In this document: piece by piece, positions 1 to 11,576 of the stretch | Layout: every line of letters starts with the position of its first letter | Numbering within the stretch: the first letter of the stretch is position 1 | NCBI GenBank assembly: GCA_009829735.1 | Contig: CM020620.1 | Coordinates: 8,696,545-8,760,544, forward strand | Origin: Pyropia yezoensis | Taxonomy: Eukaryota; Rhodophyta; Bangiophyceae; Bangiales; Bangiaceae | Length of the DNA: 64,000 nt | Direction of reading: 5' to 3' | The notes under the pieces: generated by a model | Told to the model about the DNA's origin: nothing | The model's input: only the letters and a program-made list of their open reading frames with translations | The model's database searches: none | Program-made: the position numbers and the translations under genes

Positions 1-233
1 CCGCCGCCGCCGCCGCCGCCGTTGACGGGGTGGCTACAGGCGTGGACGCCGCCGCCGCCGTCGCCGCCACCGCCGCTGCCAGCCGGCGACCCGTCGGGGG
101 GCGGTGTGGTGCACCCGCCCGGCAGCCCCTCACCCGGACGGCGGCGGCTGCCGACGAGGCCGACGGCGGGGGGGTCCAGGCGGGTCGGGCAGCCACGGCG
201 GCCATCCGAGGAGAGCAGAGGAGTGGGGCGTAG
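1..233 (+). CDS. possible 3' end of an Ala-rich protein gene
   Basis: The frame read from base 3 is open from the window edge to a TAG at 231-233. It encodes an Ala tract followed by a Gly/Ala/Arg-rich tail that ends in RGEQRSGA. The frame has the GC3 preference of the certain host genes nearby, but there is no recognisable domain and the gene would start outside the window. Other frames over the same bases give Pro-rich and Arg-rich alternatives, so the call rests on composition alone. Confidence 0.3.
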   Translation, partial: AAAAAAVDGVATGVDAAAAVAATAAASRRPVGGRCGAPARQPLTRTAAAADEADGGGVQAGRAATAAIRGEQRSGA

Positions 234-2638
234 AAAGGGTGGGGGACGGGCTGCGCGGGAGGGAGGGCGGTGCGCCCCGATGGGGCGGCGGCCGCGGCAG
301 GCACCTACCCCCCAGGCGGCACAAGGGCGCGGGGGAGGGTGCGCACCGTGCCGCCAATGGTACATACGGCGGGGTGCGCCTCGGCCTTCTCAGACGACGC
401 CCCGTGGGGCGCGGCATGAAGGGGGCGGGCCATCGACGTGGGGGCGCGGGCCCCCGACCCTCTCTTTGGCGGCTGCTCAGAGAAACACGCCCACAGCCGT
501 CCGACTGAGGACGGACGACACGGGGGAGCTTTGTGCCGTCTGGGGAGCTGTGGGCGCGGAGCGATCCAGCCCAACCCCCCCCCCACCTTGGGAACCTCGT
601 CGTGGATTGGGCTGGACGGCCGGAGCTCCGCATCCGGATACAGTAGCTATGTGTCCATAGGCTGCCGGCGGTGCGTGCCACGCCGCCGCACCACGGCTGC
701 GGGCCACAGCTCTCGAGGAGGCAAAGACACTTGACGGGGGAGCACACGCACCGACGAAAAAAGAGAGGAGACGTTGGCCGCCGTCGACGGTTGCCCATGT
801 ACAGTACGTACTGTACTGTACCGCAGACAGACGCTCAGCCAATCAATGGGCAAGAAAAAAACGGGGTCAGGGGCCATGTTCCGCTCGTGCGCACCCACAA
901 GAAGCCAGCCCAACCAACCTACGTGCGCACCCGTTTCATTTTTTTTCGAGCGCTCCCACCCCCCCCCCCCCCCCCCCCCCCCCCACCGCGCTCCCCCAGT
1001 GTGCCAGCGGCGATGGCGGATCACGAGGCGCCGGCGGCTCCCAACGTCACGGCACGGCCACGGTGGGCATCCGCCGCACACAGTGTGAGCGGTGGCGGCG
1101 CCCACACTGGTGGCAGCCGGCCCGCCCGACGGTTTGACCACCTGCTCGGTCACCCCCACGGTGGCCTGTTTCTTTTGAATCGCGGGCCCCCCTCCCGGCC
1201 ACCCGGGCCACCGCCGCCTGTTGCGAGTCCCAGGCCCCCCCCAACCCCCCCCCCTCCATTGCACAGTCGGTCCCCCCCGCGTCCCTGGCACACACCCAAT
1301 GGCCCGAGCCGGGCCAAGCTCCCGCGCGCCCCCCCCCTCCCCCCCCCCACGGGGCGGGGAAGAGGGGCCCCACCCCCCCCCCCCCCCCCCCCCCGCCGCT
1401 GTCACCCTCTTGCTTTACACTGGTCGCCCTCCTTGAAACCACAGCCCGGGGGGGGGGGGCGAGTGGGTTGGTTGGCCGCGCCGCCGTTGGCGCCCGCACG
1501 CACCTCTCCCCCCCCCCCCCCGCCCCCCCCTCCCCCACCGGGGCCCCGCGTGTGCCCGCGGTGGGAGGGCGTGGCGGGGGGGTGGGGGCCCGACCCGCCA
1601 CACCCGCCCCCACGCGTTTTTGAAACGGCGGGGCCACCAGACTGGTGTGCCACCGTCTACGCCCCCGTCCTGACGAGCGCGTGGGACAACTGGCAACGGG
1701 GCCCCCCGCAGCTGGGAGCGGGGCGGGGGGGGGGGGGGCGGCGCCGGCGACTGGGCACGGCCGACGCGGGGGGGGTGGGGGGGCCCCCCCGCCGTGGGGA
1801 CGGCGGCGGCCCAGGCCAGCCGCCCCCACCCCCCCCCCCCCGGCCGCCCCCCCCCACCCACCGCGCCCCCCCCCCGCCGTGGCGACGGCGCCACCTGCAC
1901 CGTGCGCCGCCGTCTCCCTTCTCCCCCCGCCCCCGCCAAACCGCCCGCGCCCGTCCCAAATCCCGTCTGGGCCCCCCTCTCTCCCCCCGCCCGCCTCCTC
2001 CCCCCCCCCCCCCCCCCCCGCAGCCAGCCCCCGCCACGAGCTCCTACGACGCTGCCGACGCCCCTCCCCTCCCCCCCCCCCCTCCCAACTCTCTGCCCCC
2101 CCCTGCCCCCCGACCGCGTCCGTCGCACCGCCCGCCGCCAGCCCGCCACCCCCCGCCGCCGGTGGTGCCCGGCGGGTGCCCCGCGCCGCTGCCGCTGCCG
2201 CCCCGCGCACCCGCCGCCGCCGCCGCCGCTGCCCGCCGCCGCCGCCGCCGCTGCCGCCCGCCGCTGCCGCCCGCCGCCGCCGCCGCCGCCCACGTGGGCG
2301 CTGTCGGCTCTCACGCCCCCCCCCGCCGGCGGCGCGCGCGCGCGCGTGGTGCGCACCGACCCCCGCGGCCGCCGCCCCCCGCCCCACACCCCCTCCCGTC
2401 GACGTGTGTCCCCCCCCCCCCCCCCCCCCGCGACGCCCGTCCCACCCCCCCGCCCGCCCGCCATCCCCACCCTCCGTTCATCTCCCTTCGTTGTTTGACC
2501 CCCCCCTCCGCCCCCCTGTACGCCGACCCCCACCCGCCGCTCCGTTCTCCCCCCCCTGCTGCCCCGCTTGGTCGCACTCCCCCCTCTTTTGTCTCTGTCC
2601 CACAGACCCCCACCCCCCCCACCCCCCACCTTTCTGAT
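234..2638. other. GC-rich gene-free stretch and Tctex-1 upstream region
   Basis: No conserved coding sequence is visible. The stretch is dominated by C runs (about 960-984, 1374-1394, 2410-2430) and G runs (about 1447-1459, 1728-1738). Long open frames on both strands result from composition. The last few hundred bases are C-rich and carry the 5' leader of the dynein light chain gene. An ATG at 1013 opens a frame that runs into the Tctex-1 start, but its product is low complexity. Confidence 0.5.
799..816. repeat. 18-bp perfect palindrome
   Basis: The sequence gtacagtacgtactgtac is its own reverse complement and is followed by two further tgtac-like units. It lies in intergenic DNA 1.8 kb upstream of the Tctex-1 start. 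It could be a dimeric protein site, but nothing in the sequence shows a function. Confidence 0.6.
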
Positions 2639-4818
2639 ATGGACGATACGGCGCTGTTGGGGGTCAACGGCGCCCCCACGGGCCCTATGGACGATGGCGT
2701 CTCTGGTACGGCGGGCGGCGGCGGGGGAGGCGGAGCCGGCGGCGGCGGGGGTGGTGGCGGCGGCGGTGGCGGCGGCGGCGGCGGCGGTGGCGGCGGCGGT
2801 GGCGGCGGCGGTGTCGGCGGCGGTGGGGGTGTGGTCGCCACCGCCACCACCCCCGCCGGGCCGGTGGGGGGGCAGGCCAGCGTGGGCGGCGCGGTCACCT
2901 CCCAGGCCGTTGCTGGTGGGGGTGGGGGTGGCGGCGCGGGGGGTGGCGGCGGGCCGGGCGCCGCCGCCGCCCCCCTGCGGGTGAATGACGAGACGTTTAT
3001 GCGGGCGACCGTCCAAAAGACGGTCAAGGAGGTGATTGGCGCGGAGGAGTACGCGCACGCGCGGACGGACGGGTGGACCAACGACATTGTGGACAACCTG
3101 GTCAAGAACCTCGTTGCGCTGGACCGGTCGTACAAGTATATTGGTGCGTTTTTTTTGGGGGGGGGGGGGGGGCGGACGCGCGGAGAAGGAGGGTGGGGAG
3201 GGAGGGGGGGGGGGGGGGGACTGGGGCACACGGGGATGGAAGCGACGGGGAGGGGGGGGAGGGGGAAGGGGCAAGACGACGCGCGCGCGCGCGCTCCGCG
3301 GCGGGGGGCCGCGGGGGAGGGGGGGGCGTCCCAGCGGGGGTGGCGGCAGCCACGGCCGTGGCGGGCTGTGGCCCCCCTTTTGACCGCGCCGCTTGGGGGA
3401 GAGAGCCGCCGCGCTGACGGCGGTCGCCCGCCGGGGCGGCGGCGTCGGGGGGGGAGCCCCGTGGGCAGAGCAGAGGCCGCGCCGGTCCCGACGACGGGGC
3501 GGGGCGGCCCAGCCCACCCCCCCGTCCGCGCCCGCCGCCGTGACCGCCGGCGGCAGCGGCGCTGGTGCCCGCCGCCCCGGGGTGGCCGCCCGCTGGCGCG
3601 GTGCGGGTGCGGGACGCTGCCGCTCCCCGTCACGCTGCCGTCACGGCCGCCGCCGCCGCCGCCGCACCCCCCCGGGTGGTCGTTACCGCGCGCCGCCGAC
3701 CTGCTGCCGGGGTGGGCGTGCCGGCCCTGCCGGCCCCCCCCGCCACCGGTTGGCGCATGGGTGCCCTGCCCTGCCCGTCGCGCGCTCGGCGGGGGGGGGG
3801 GGGGGGGGGGGGGGTGTCGGCCGCGGGGGGGACCCCCCCGGGGGGGTGGGGGGGGGGGGGGGGGGGGGGGGGCGCTTTGCCCCCCCCCCCCCCCCCCCCC
3901 CCCCTCCTGACGCCCTGTGGCCGGCGGCCGCCCGCGCGCGCGGTGCGGTTAGGGTGGGGGCAACGCCGCCCGTCGCCGGCCTCTGAGGCGGCTGGCGGCC
4001 GGCCGTCTGGGCGGGTACCCCTCGGTGTGCCCCCGTGCCATGGGCGAGCTGCTCGTCTGCCCCCGAGGGGGGGCGTGGGGGGGTGGTGTGTGGGCGGCGG
4101 GCATGGTGGTGCCGCCCGCCAGGACCCGTTTTTTTGCTCACCACCCCCCCGCCTCCACGGTGGGGGGGTGCGGGGGGCCATTGGGGTGACGCCCGCCAGG
4201 ACCCGTTTTCTTTTTGCTGACCACCCCCGCCGCCGCCACGGTTCTTCCTGGCGTCGCTGATGTGCTGCCCCGCTTTTTTGCCTGCCGCCCCGTGTGTGCC
4301 GTCCCCTCCCCCCCCTCCCCCCCCCCCCCCCCCCCCCCCCCCCTTTTCCCGATATTTTTTCCCCGCCCCTGCAGTGACGTGCATGATTGTCCAAAAGTGT
4401 GGGGCGGGCATGCGGTCGTCCACGCAGTGCTTTTGGAACCCAGCGTCGGATATTGGCCTCTCTGTACAGTACGTTGGGGGCGGTCGTCTGGTGGGGAGGT
4501 GGGGGGGGGGGGAGCCGCGGGCGGGGGGGTCGGGGGGGGGGGGGGGGGGGGGATTGGATTGGCTGCCGCCGCCGCGCGCCACGTTGACGCTGTGCGGGTG
4601 GCGGGGGTGGGCGTGGCCGCGACGGCGCTGCGGTGGGAGCCGCTGGTGCTGACCCGCGTACTCGCCCTTGTGGGACCCGTTTTACCGTCCGCTCCGCTTC
4701 TGTCTTGGTGGCGTCCTCCTCCTCCCCCCCCTCTTTGGTGTCTGCACGACGGCACCACCACAGGGTGGAGAACCCGTCCATGTACGTCATCACGACGGTG
4801 TTTGCTTGCAAGGCGTGA
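2639..4818 (+). CDS. Tctex-1 family dynein light chain, three exons
   Basis: Predicted CDS is join(2639..3143, 4375..4468, 4764..4818), giving 217 aa. Donors are GTGCGT and GTACGT, acceptors TGCAG and CACAG, and the codon phases agree. Residues about 115-217 are a full Tctex-1/DYNLT domain, with the family's Q-K-C-G-A-G turn, the Q-C-F-W motif and the final strand ENPSMYVIT. Such proteins dimerise and link dynein intermediate chain to cargo, and also occur in axonemal dyneins. The family is usually about 110 aa; the extra N-terminal half is a Gly tract (residues about 25-62) and a Gly/Ala linker. The start is the only ATG with a sensible context upstream of the domain. It is convergent with the retinoblastoma-related gene. 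The fold call is strong; the role is uncertain because some algae lack dynein heavy chains. Confidence 0.85.
3848..3904. repeat. G25/C25 inverted repeat in intron 1
   Basis: Twenty-five G (3848-3872) are separated by a 7-nt loop (cgctttg) from twenty-five C (3880-3904). In the pre-mRNA of the Tctex-1 gene this would form a perfect 25-bp G:C hairpin; as DNA it could form a hairpin or G-quadruplex. The equal arm lengths may be chance or may reflect assembly of homopolymers. Confidence 0.7.
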
Positions 4819-5924
4819 CCCGCCGCGTCGTGTCCGTGGCGGCAGCGGTGGGTGGTGGCGGTGGCGGTGGCGGTGGCGGTGGGTGGTGGCGGTGGCGGTG
4901 GCGGTGGCGGTGGCGGTGGCGGTGGCGGTGGCGGTGGCGGCGCCACGTTGCCCCAGCGGGGCGCCGCGTGCGCGGCTGTCGTGTTTTGGGTGGCGGTGTG
5001 GGGGTATCATGCGGGGGCAGGGTAGAGGGAGGGGGAGGGCGGGGATGGATGGATGGGCGGGCGGGTCGCCCCCCCTGGACAGGGGTACGCTGGTGGCGGG
5101 CCGCGCTGCGCGGCCCCGTGGCTGACCGGGCGCCCGCGCGTGGGGGGGGCGGCCTGCTGGTTCGGTCCCCCCCCCCCCCCCCCTGCCGCCGCCGCCCGCG
5201 CCGCCAGTGTGCGTTGCGGTGGGCAGTGGTCGACAGGCGCGGGTGCGGGTGGGGGTGTGGCCGGCTGGCGGCGCCTGCGTAGGGGGGTGGTGTTGTGGGG
5301 TTTGGCGTGGGGTGCGGCGGGGTGGGGCACGGTGGGTGGGTGGGCGGGGGCAGTGGAGAGGGCGGTAGGATCCGTCGTGGGGAGGGGGTTGTCGTCTGTG
5401 CTGTGTGCTGGTGTGTGCGCGTTCTCTCTTTCTTTTCTTTTTTTTTGCCCTTCGTGCTGTTGGTGGCCTTGTGGTATACAGGCTGGGCGGGATGAGTGCC
5501 GCGCTTGGCGCGCGCTGATGGAGGGGTCGGCGACTGGTCGCCCGCGGTCGTGGTGGGGTCGCGCCCCCGCTCCGCCACCGCGGTAGCCGTGGTGGTGGCG
5601 CGGCAGCTACAGGGGGATGGGGGGGGCGAGCTGGGCAACCGGCCCGGGCGGGCGCGACGTGGCGCGGCCTCTGTTCGTCCCGGCCCTGGCGGGAGCGGCC
5701 CGCCGTCTGGGCGTGCAAGGGGGGGGAAACGGGCTTTAACCCCGCCCCCCCCACAGCGCCTGTGGGCGATAAGAACAACAGGCCCTTGCCCGGGCGGGTG
5801 TCATGCGGTTCACCCCGGTCCCCCGTGCGCCTCCCCTTCTCTCCCCCCCATGCCACTCGCGTTCGCCCATGCCACGCCACGCCACACCCGCCCCTCCCCA
5901 CCACAAAGCCAGACGTGCCTGCCG
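4819..5924. other. convergent intergenic region between Tctex-1 and RBR
   Basis: This gene-free stretch holds the 3' ends of two convergent genes. After the GGTGGC array it is G/C-rich, with a pyrimidine-rich patch near 5424-5455. No coding sequence is supported. Confidence 0.5.
4848..4940. repeat. GGTGGC hexanucleotide minisatellite
   Basis: This is an imperfect tandem array of ggtggc units starting about 30 bp after the Tctex-1 stop codon, so it falls in its 3' UTR. It is G-rich on the + strand and likely length-polymorphic. Confidence 0.85.
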
Positions 5925-8900
5925 TTATGGCCGTGGCGCTGCCGCCCCCTCTGCCGCGGCGGCGCGCGCCGTCCTCTCGCCCTTCCCCCCCTGTGGTGGT
6001 GCTCCCGCCGGCGCGTCGGCCGGCGGGAACAGCCGCCCGCGGGCGGCCCCCAGCGACCGCCGCACGTCTGGGTACCAGTCGCCCAGCCGCCGCGGGGTGC
6101 CGGCGGAAGACCCCGCCGCCGCTGCCATGGACGCAGCCACGCCCTCCGGTCCGGCGGCAGCGTCGGCCGCACCCCCGCCGGCGGTGGGGCCGCCACCCAT
6201 CCCCACTCCTACAGCCGCGCCGTCCATGGCCGCCGCGGCCGCGGCGTAGCTGATCCGCCGCGCCGGCCCCACCGCCCGCACCCGCGCCGCCCGCCGCGTC
6301 ACTGCCGATGGGGAGGCCGCGGCGGCCGACGCGGGGGTGCCGCCGGGCGACGGGGGCGCCCGCCGGGCTCCCGCTGGCGTTGCCACCGCGTAGCCGCCCA
6401 GGCTTTCCCCACCCGCCCACAGGGACCGCCCGCCGGGCGTGGATGGCCCAGGCGTGCCGTCGAGGCGGCACAGCCGGCGGGGCGTGGCGCTGCCGCCGCT
6501 GCCGTCGCGGGGGGTGGGGGTGGTGCCACCCGCCGCCGGCGGGTCAGCGTCAATGCTGTCGCCGCAGCCGTCACCGCTGCCGCCGTCGGCGACGGCAGCA
6601 CCGGGGGCTGCGGCAAAGAGGCTTGCGCGGCCGGGGCTCATGGGGGACACGGTCAGCCGGCCAGTGCCGCGGCCCAGGGGTGTGCCACCGGGAGTGCCGG
6701 CGAGGCCACCCCCGCCGCCGCCCCCGCCGCCGCCACCGCCACCACCGACGCCGCCCAGGCGGGGCGAGCGGCGGCGGAGCTTGGCGGTCGGCGTCACTGG
6801 CGCGGCGTCGTGATCTGTCGACGAGCCGCCCCGTACCGTCAGCGGCGGGGAGGCGGCGAAGAGCGGCCGACGGTGCGCAGCGGCGGCGGCCGCCGCCGCC
6901 ACCGCCGCGCGGCCCCCAGAAGGAATGGCCGCCACGCGCAGTGGCGAGCTACAGATTGCCGCCCGGATGCGCGCCGACGCGGGGGAGCGGGGCACCCCCG
7001 TGGGCGCTGGTGGCAGCGGCCCAGCGTCGCCCGACGCGGCCGCGGCGGCCTGCATGGACAGCAGGAAGGGCTTCATCGTGACGATGAAGCGCGAGTTGTA
7101 AAACTTGATAATGTCCCCGCGCGTCTCGCCAGGCCGCAGGGGTCCGCCGCCCGCACCGCCGACTGACGGGGTCGACACGGCAGCAGCGGCTAGCTTTGCC
7201 CCGTATGTCTGTCCGTCAGGCGCCGCCGATGCCGGACTGTCGCCGTCCGCGGTCACTTCGTCTGCAGACCGTTTGGCGCCCGTCACGGGGGAGGTCATGA
7301 TCACCGACGGCCCCCCGCTGGGGGTGCGGAGGCCACCCGCAGCCACCGCCAATGGCAGGCCAGGGGTGGCCGTCGCCGCTGCCGTCGGAACGGCCGGCTT
7401 AAAGACGATATCCCTGTAGACGGCCGGGCTGCGCGCCACAAACGCGGGCTCCCGGGTGTGGGGCAAGGCCCGGTAGGCGTGGATGATGTCCTTAAACTTG
7501 AGGGGAAACCGGTAGACCTTGGCCACCCCGTAAACACAGCACAGCAGCAGTTGGTCCAGGTGGCGGCTGACAAACAACGACGCTGCCGACTCGGTCAGGC
7601 CGTGCTGGACGGTCCGCCACACCGCGTCGGCCAGCGGGGGGGACATGTCCAGGCGGGTAGTCAGCTCCCGCACGCGCACCGCGGACACGCAGAGGAGCTT
7701 GCGGAAGAATAGCTCCACCGCAGGCACAGGCGCGCTGCCGCTCTTGACCACACCTGGTACCGGCGGGGTGGGGGCGGCGGTCGTTGTTGACGCTGCGGGC
7801 GCCGCTGTCCGGCTGGGCGCCACGGGCGGCACGACCGGTGCAGGCGTCGCCAGCGTCGCCGGCGCCGGAGACGTCCCTGACGACGCCACCCCGTACCGGA
7901 GGAGCGCCGCCACCAGCGGCGAGTCCGCCGCCCACACGTCCGCCTCGAGCAGCCGCTCCTCACACACATACAGGTGCTTGGCGAGGGCAAAAGGAGTGTC
8001 AGTCCGCGGGGACGGCACGCCAGCCGCGGCGGCTGCCACCGCCACCGCATCCCCCGCGTGTCCCACAAACGTGTCCACCACCTTGATCACCTCCCATGCA
8101 GACAGCCCCCAGCGTGACCGCACCGCGTCGAGGGTGGTCATGTCCCGCCGTCCCCCCGACGATGCGTACATGGCCGCCTCGGCGGCCAGCGCCAGCAGCG
8201 ACAGGTTGAAGTCCTTGGACGCGAGCAGCGTTGCGATCACCGTCGCCGGAAGCCGGCGCGCCTCGGACGCCACCACCCCGTCCAGGGCGCTGCCATACAG
8301 GGCGGCCGCCGTGCGGCAAGCGGCAGGTGGAAGAGCGGTGGCGGCCAGCGCGGCGACCGCATCCGCCCACAGTGCCGCGTGGGTGGGGCGCCCCACCGCC
8401 TGGGCAGTGGGGCCAACCCCAATGCGGGAGCCCGCAGCCGCCGCCGAGTCGGCGCCGCCATCAACCGCCGCTTTGGCGTCGGCGTCGGTCGACCCCGGGG
8501 GCACGTCTGGAAACGCCGCCGCCGTGTCCACCGCCCAAACCCCCCGGACCGCCCGCATCCATGCGCCCAGGGACAGCACACCGCCGGCTGAAGATGCCGC
8601 CGGGGAGCGCAGCGGCAGGGCGGCACCACCCCACGGGCTGCGCGCCGCCGCGGCGGCGACAGACGACGATGACAGCGGCGGACGGACGGGGGTGACCAGC
8701 CACGACGACGCCGCCGCGGCTGTTGCCGACGAGGACGACGACAGGGGCGGCCGCACGGGCGTCACCGCCGTCGAGCGGGGGCGGCGGGTGGCGCACCGCC
8801 AGTCGGGGCTCCCCCCGCCACCGCCGCCACCGCCGCCACCGCCCGCTGCGCGGCCACGTGGCGCAGGCGCCGCGGGCGTTGTCGCCGCCACCGCCGCGAG

Positions 8901-10544
8901 CGTATCGAGCGCGTCGGCGCCACCCGCGCGCGGCGACGGCCGCACGTCGGCGGCGGGCTCGCGCCCCACCCCCCGCACGCGCAGCTGCCGGGCGGGCGTG
9001 CGGGGGGGCTCGCTGCCGCTGCGGCCGCTGCCGCTGCCGTCGCTGGCGGCCGCGTCCCGGGTGCCAGGCGTGGCGGCGGCGCCAGCCGGCACCGACCCCC
9101 CCGCGGGCGCGGGCACGGCTGGCAGCGCGTCCAGGTGTTCCCGCCAGCGGGTCACCAGCGGGTCCCCCACAGCGGCAACGCCCGTGGCCGCCACCGCGTC
9201 GGCCACGTGCGTCGCGAGCGCCGCCAGGGTGGCCACGGACACACCCCTTACCTGCGGTGGCAGCAGCCGGCGCACCACCGCGGTGGCAGCCGCCGTCGCA
9301 GCAGCCGGGGCGGCGTCGCCACGGCGAGTCCGCTTTGGGGGTGGCAGGGAGGCCGCGCCTTGTGGTCCGTCTGGGCCGGCCACCCCGGCGGCGGTGCCCA
9401 GCAAGAATGCCACGACCGCGGCCAGCGTGGCCGTCGGTTCCGCCGCCAGCGCCGCTGCCGCGTCCTTGTCCCAACCACCGCCACCGTCACTGCTGCCGTC
9501 TTGGTCACACCCGCCGCCGATCCGCGCCGCGATACGGACGGCAATGAGCGCCAGCCACACGCAGCGGGCAGCGAGTGGGGGACACGGCGCCGCCACAACG
9601 GCGGGGTGGGTGGTCACGCAGTCGAGGATTGCCGGTGCGGTGGGGGTGGCGGCGGCGACGGCGGCGGCGGCGTCGGCGGCGGCGTCGGCGGCGGCGTCGG
9701 CGGCGGCAGAAGCGGCTGTGGGTGGCAGCTCCCTTGCCCGGGACGCCCCCAGAGGGAAAACCCCTACCGCCGCCGGCGCTGCGACGGGGGCCATCGCCTT
9801 GGCGCGACGGGGGAAGAGGGTGGTGATGCGCGGCTGCCCGTCGGATCGGGGGGAGGTGGGCTCGGCCGTCGGGGGGGGCCCCTTGGGCGCCGCCCCCGCC
9901 GCCGCTGTGGACATCCCCGCCTTGTCCGCCTGCGGCGTGCAAAGAGAAAGGGGGGGGGAAGGGGGAGGAGGAAGGAAGGCGGGGGGTAGGGAGGGGGGGG
10001 AGACGCACCAAAGAGACACACACGCACATCACCCAATACAGCCGAGTGCGCACGCCCCAGCCACCACCACCGCGGGTCAGCCGCACGCCCCCCGAGCTTG
10101 CGACCAGCCACCACCACGGCATGCACCGTCTCCTCTCCCTCACCCCCCCCTGCCCTCCCCCCCAATGGGAGTGCCCCCGTTACCACCCTCACCCCACAAA
10201 CACCCCCCACCCACGGATCCCCCACCCACATTATCCCCCCCCCCCCCCCAAAGTCCCAACCCCACCTCGAAGCAGCCCTTCCCCCTGCCCCCCCCCCCCC
10301 CCCCCCCCCAACCCCCCACCACCCGACCCCACCAACGTACCGTCTTGGGTTCCCGCTCCCAGTAGCCGCCGCCGTCTGCGGCGCCACTGCTGCCACCCGC
10401 GGGGCCGCCACGAGCGGCCGGGAGTGCCCGGTCGGACCGACCTCTGCTGCCGCCGCCGCCGCCGCTGCCGCCGCCGCCGCCACAGCCGCCGCCGCCACTG
10501 CCACCGCGCCCGCCGCCGCGGCCACCCCGGTCGGACCGCGCCAT
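5925..10544 (-). CDS. retinoblastoma-related protein (RBR), two exons
   Basis: Predicted CDS is complement(join(5925..9929, 10341..10544)), about 1402 aa. The donor GTACGT and acceptor GCCGCAG are in phase 0. RBR proteins repress E2F/DP transcription until phosphorylated by cyclin-dependent kinase. Pocket A is recognisable around residues 610-720 (LYGSALDG, then EERLLEADVW). Pocket B is around 800-1030 (LFFRKLLCVSAVRVRELTTR, HLDQLLLCCVYGVAKV, DIIKFYN). An Ala-rich N-terminal region precedes pocket A, and a Ser/Pro/Gly-rich tail with many S/T-P sites, plausible CDK targets, follows pocket B. Long Ala/Gly linkers make it larger than most plant RBRs. Just before pocket A a TPVRPPLSSSS unit occurs twice. 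Exon 1 encodes a Gly/Arg-rich 68-aa leader starting at the ATG at 10544. A donor-like cag/gtaagg near 9251 lies inside the open frame and was not used. Confidence 0.9.
9930..10340 (-). other. RBR intron 1
   Basis: This 411-bp GT-AG intron has, on the coding strand, a dense block of G runs just after the donor and a C/T-rich tract before the acceptor. The splice sites join two phase-0 exons without a stop. Confidence 0.75.
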
Positions 10545-11530
10545 GGCCGCTGCTGCCGGGGGGTGGGTGGCCGCGGCGGCGACACGCCAATGACCACGGG
10601 CGGGCGCCGTCGTGGCTGTCGAGACGGCGGCGCAGAAGACGGGGGCGGGGGGGGGGGGGGGGGGAAGGGGGTCTACCGGGACAGGCGGTCAGGGCTGCGC
10701 GCTGGTGCGCAGCCGCAGCGGCCGGGCGGTAAAAAGCTACGTGCCGAGCCACGGGCCAGACAGACAAGAGCGCGAGGCCGGGGAGGGGGGGGGGGCACAG
10801 GGGTGGTGTGTAGGGAGCAGAGGACAAGGGGGGGGGGGGGGGGGGCCCTGTGGCAGCCAACGCCGCGAGCGGCGGATAGACGACGGCCGGGGGGGCGCAC
10901 GGGGCGGGGGACGAGACGGCCGGGGAAGAAGGGGGACGGCGGGAGCGGCGGGCGCCACACGCGGGCGGCCGGGCGCTGGTCGAGCGGCGGCGGATGCCCA
11001 GCGGCCGGGGCGACCGACAGGGGCGAGGGGGGGGGGGGCAGGGCAGGGGAAGCGGCGGCCGCCCCGCGACGCGGCAGCCGACGCGGCGGGGGCGCCGTGA
11101 CGCCGGCCGGCGGCGGCGGGCGGGTCGGCGGCGGGCGGGCGGCGACGCGGGGCGGGGCGAGCGCGCGGTGCGCCCGGGCGGGGCGGAAGCCGTCCCACAC
11201 CGCCCCCCCTCCCCCCCCCCCCCCCTCACCAGCCAGCAGCTGGGGCCGCGCCCAACCCCCCCGGCCGCCCCCCCCCCCCGCCCTCGCATTCCCAACACGC
11301 CCCCCCCCCCCCCCACCCAGCGCCGACCCAAGTCACCCACCCCCGCACACCGCCCCCCCCCCCTCCGTTGGAATCCCCCCGTTGCCGCCATCAGGCGCAA
11401 CCCCGTTTCTTCCTTCCCAGTCCCATCCCACCGCGCCCCCCCCCCCCCCCCCCCGCCCACGACTCGCCGCCGATTGGGGTGGGATTGGGTTTGTTGTTTC
11501 CATGTGCACCAGGGGGGGGGCCTGCCACCT
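10545..11530. other. GC-rich region upstream of RBR
   Basis: No conserved protein is visible. G runs occupy the first half (10640-10660, 10829-10844, 11030) and C runs the second (11208-11225, 11269-11310, 11438-11455). It presumably contains the RBR promoter. Open frames here are Pro-, Arg- or Gly-rich products of composition. Confidence 0.4.
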
Positions 11531-11554
11531 GTTGTTGTTGTTGTTGTTGTTGTT
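11531..11554. repeat. (GTT)n microsatellite
   Basis: Eight gtt units are followed by a T-rich and A-rich patch. It lies just upstream of the doubtful start codon at 11577. Confidence 0.85.
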
Positions 11555-11576
11555 TGTTCTTCTTTTTTCAAAAAAA

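Noticed and set aside
1415-3517. 700-codon minus-strand frame across the Tctex-1 gene
   Set aside because: Antisense shadow of exon 1 and its C-rich leader; Gly/Arg repeats without a domain.
671-3910. 1079-codon open frame on the + strand
   Set aside because: Only the part from 2639 to 3143 has a conserved protein; the rest is low-complexity Pro/Arg/Gly sequence open because of GC content.
7645-10365. 906-codon + strand frame opposite RBR
   Set aside because: Ala/Ser/Thr-rich mirror of the RBR coding sequence; no independent motif.
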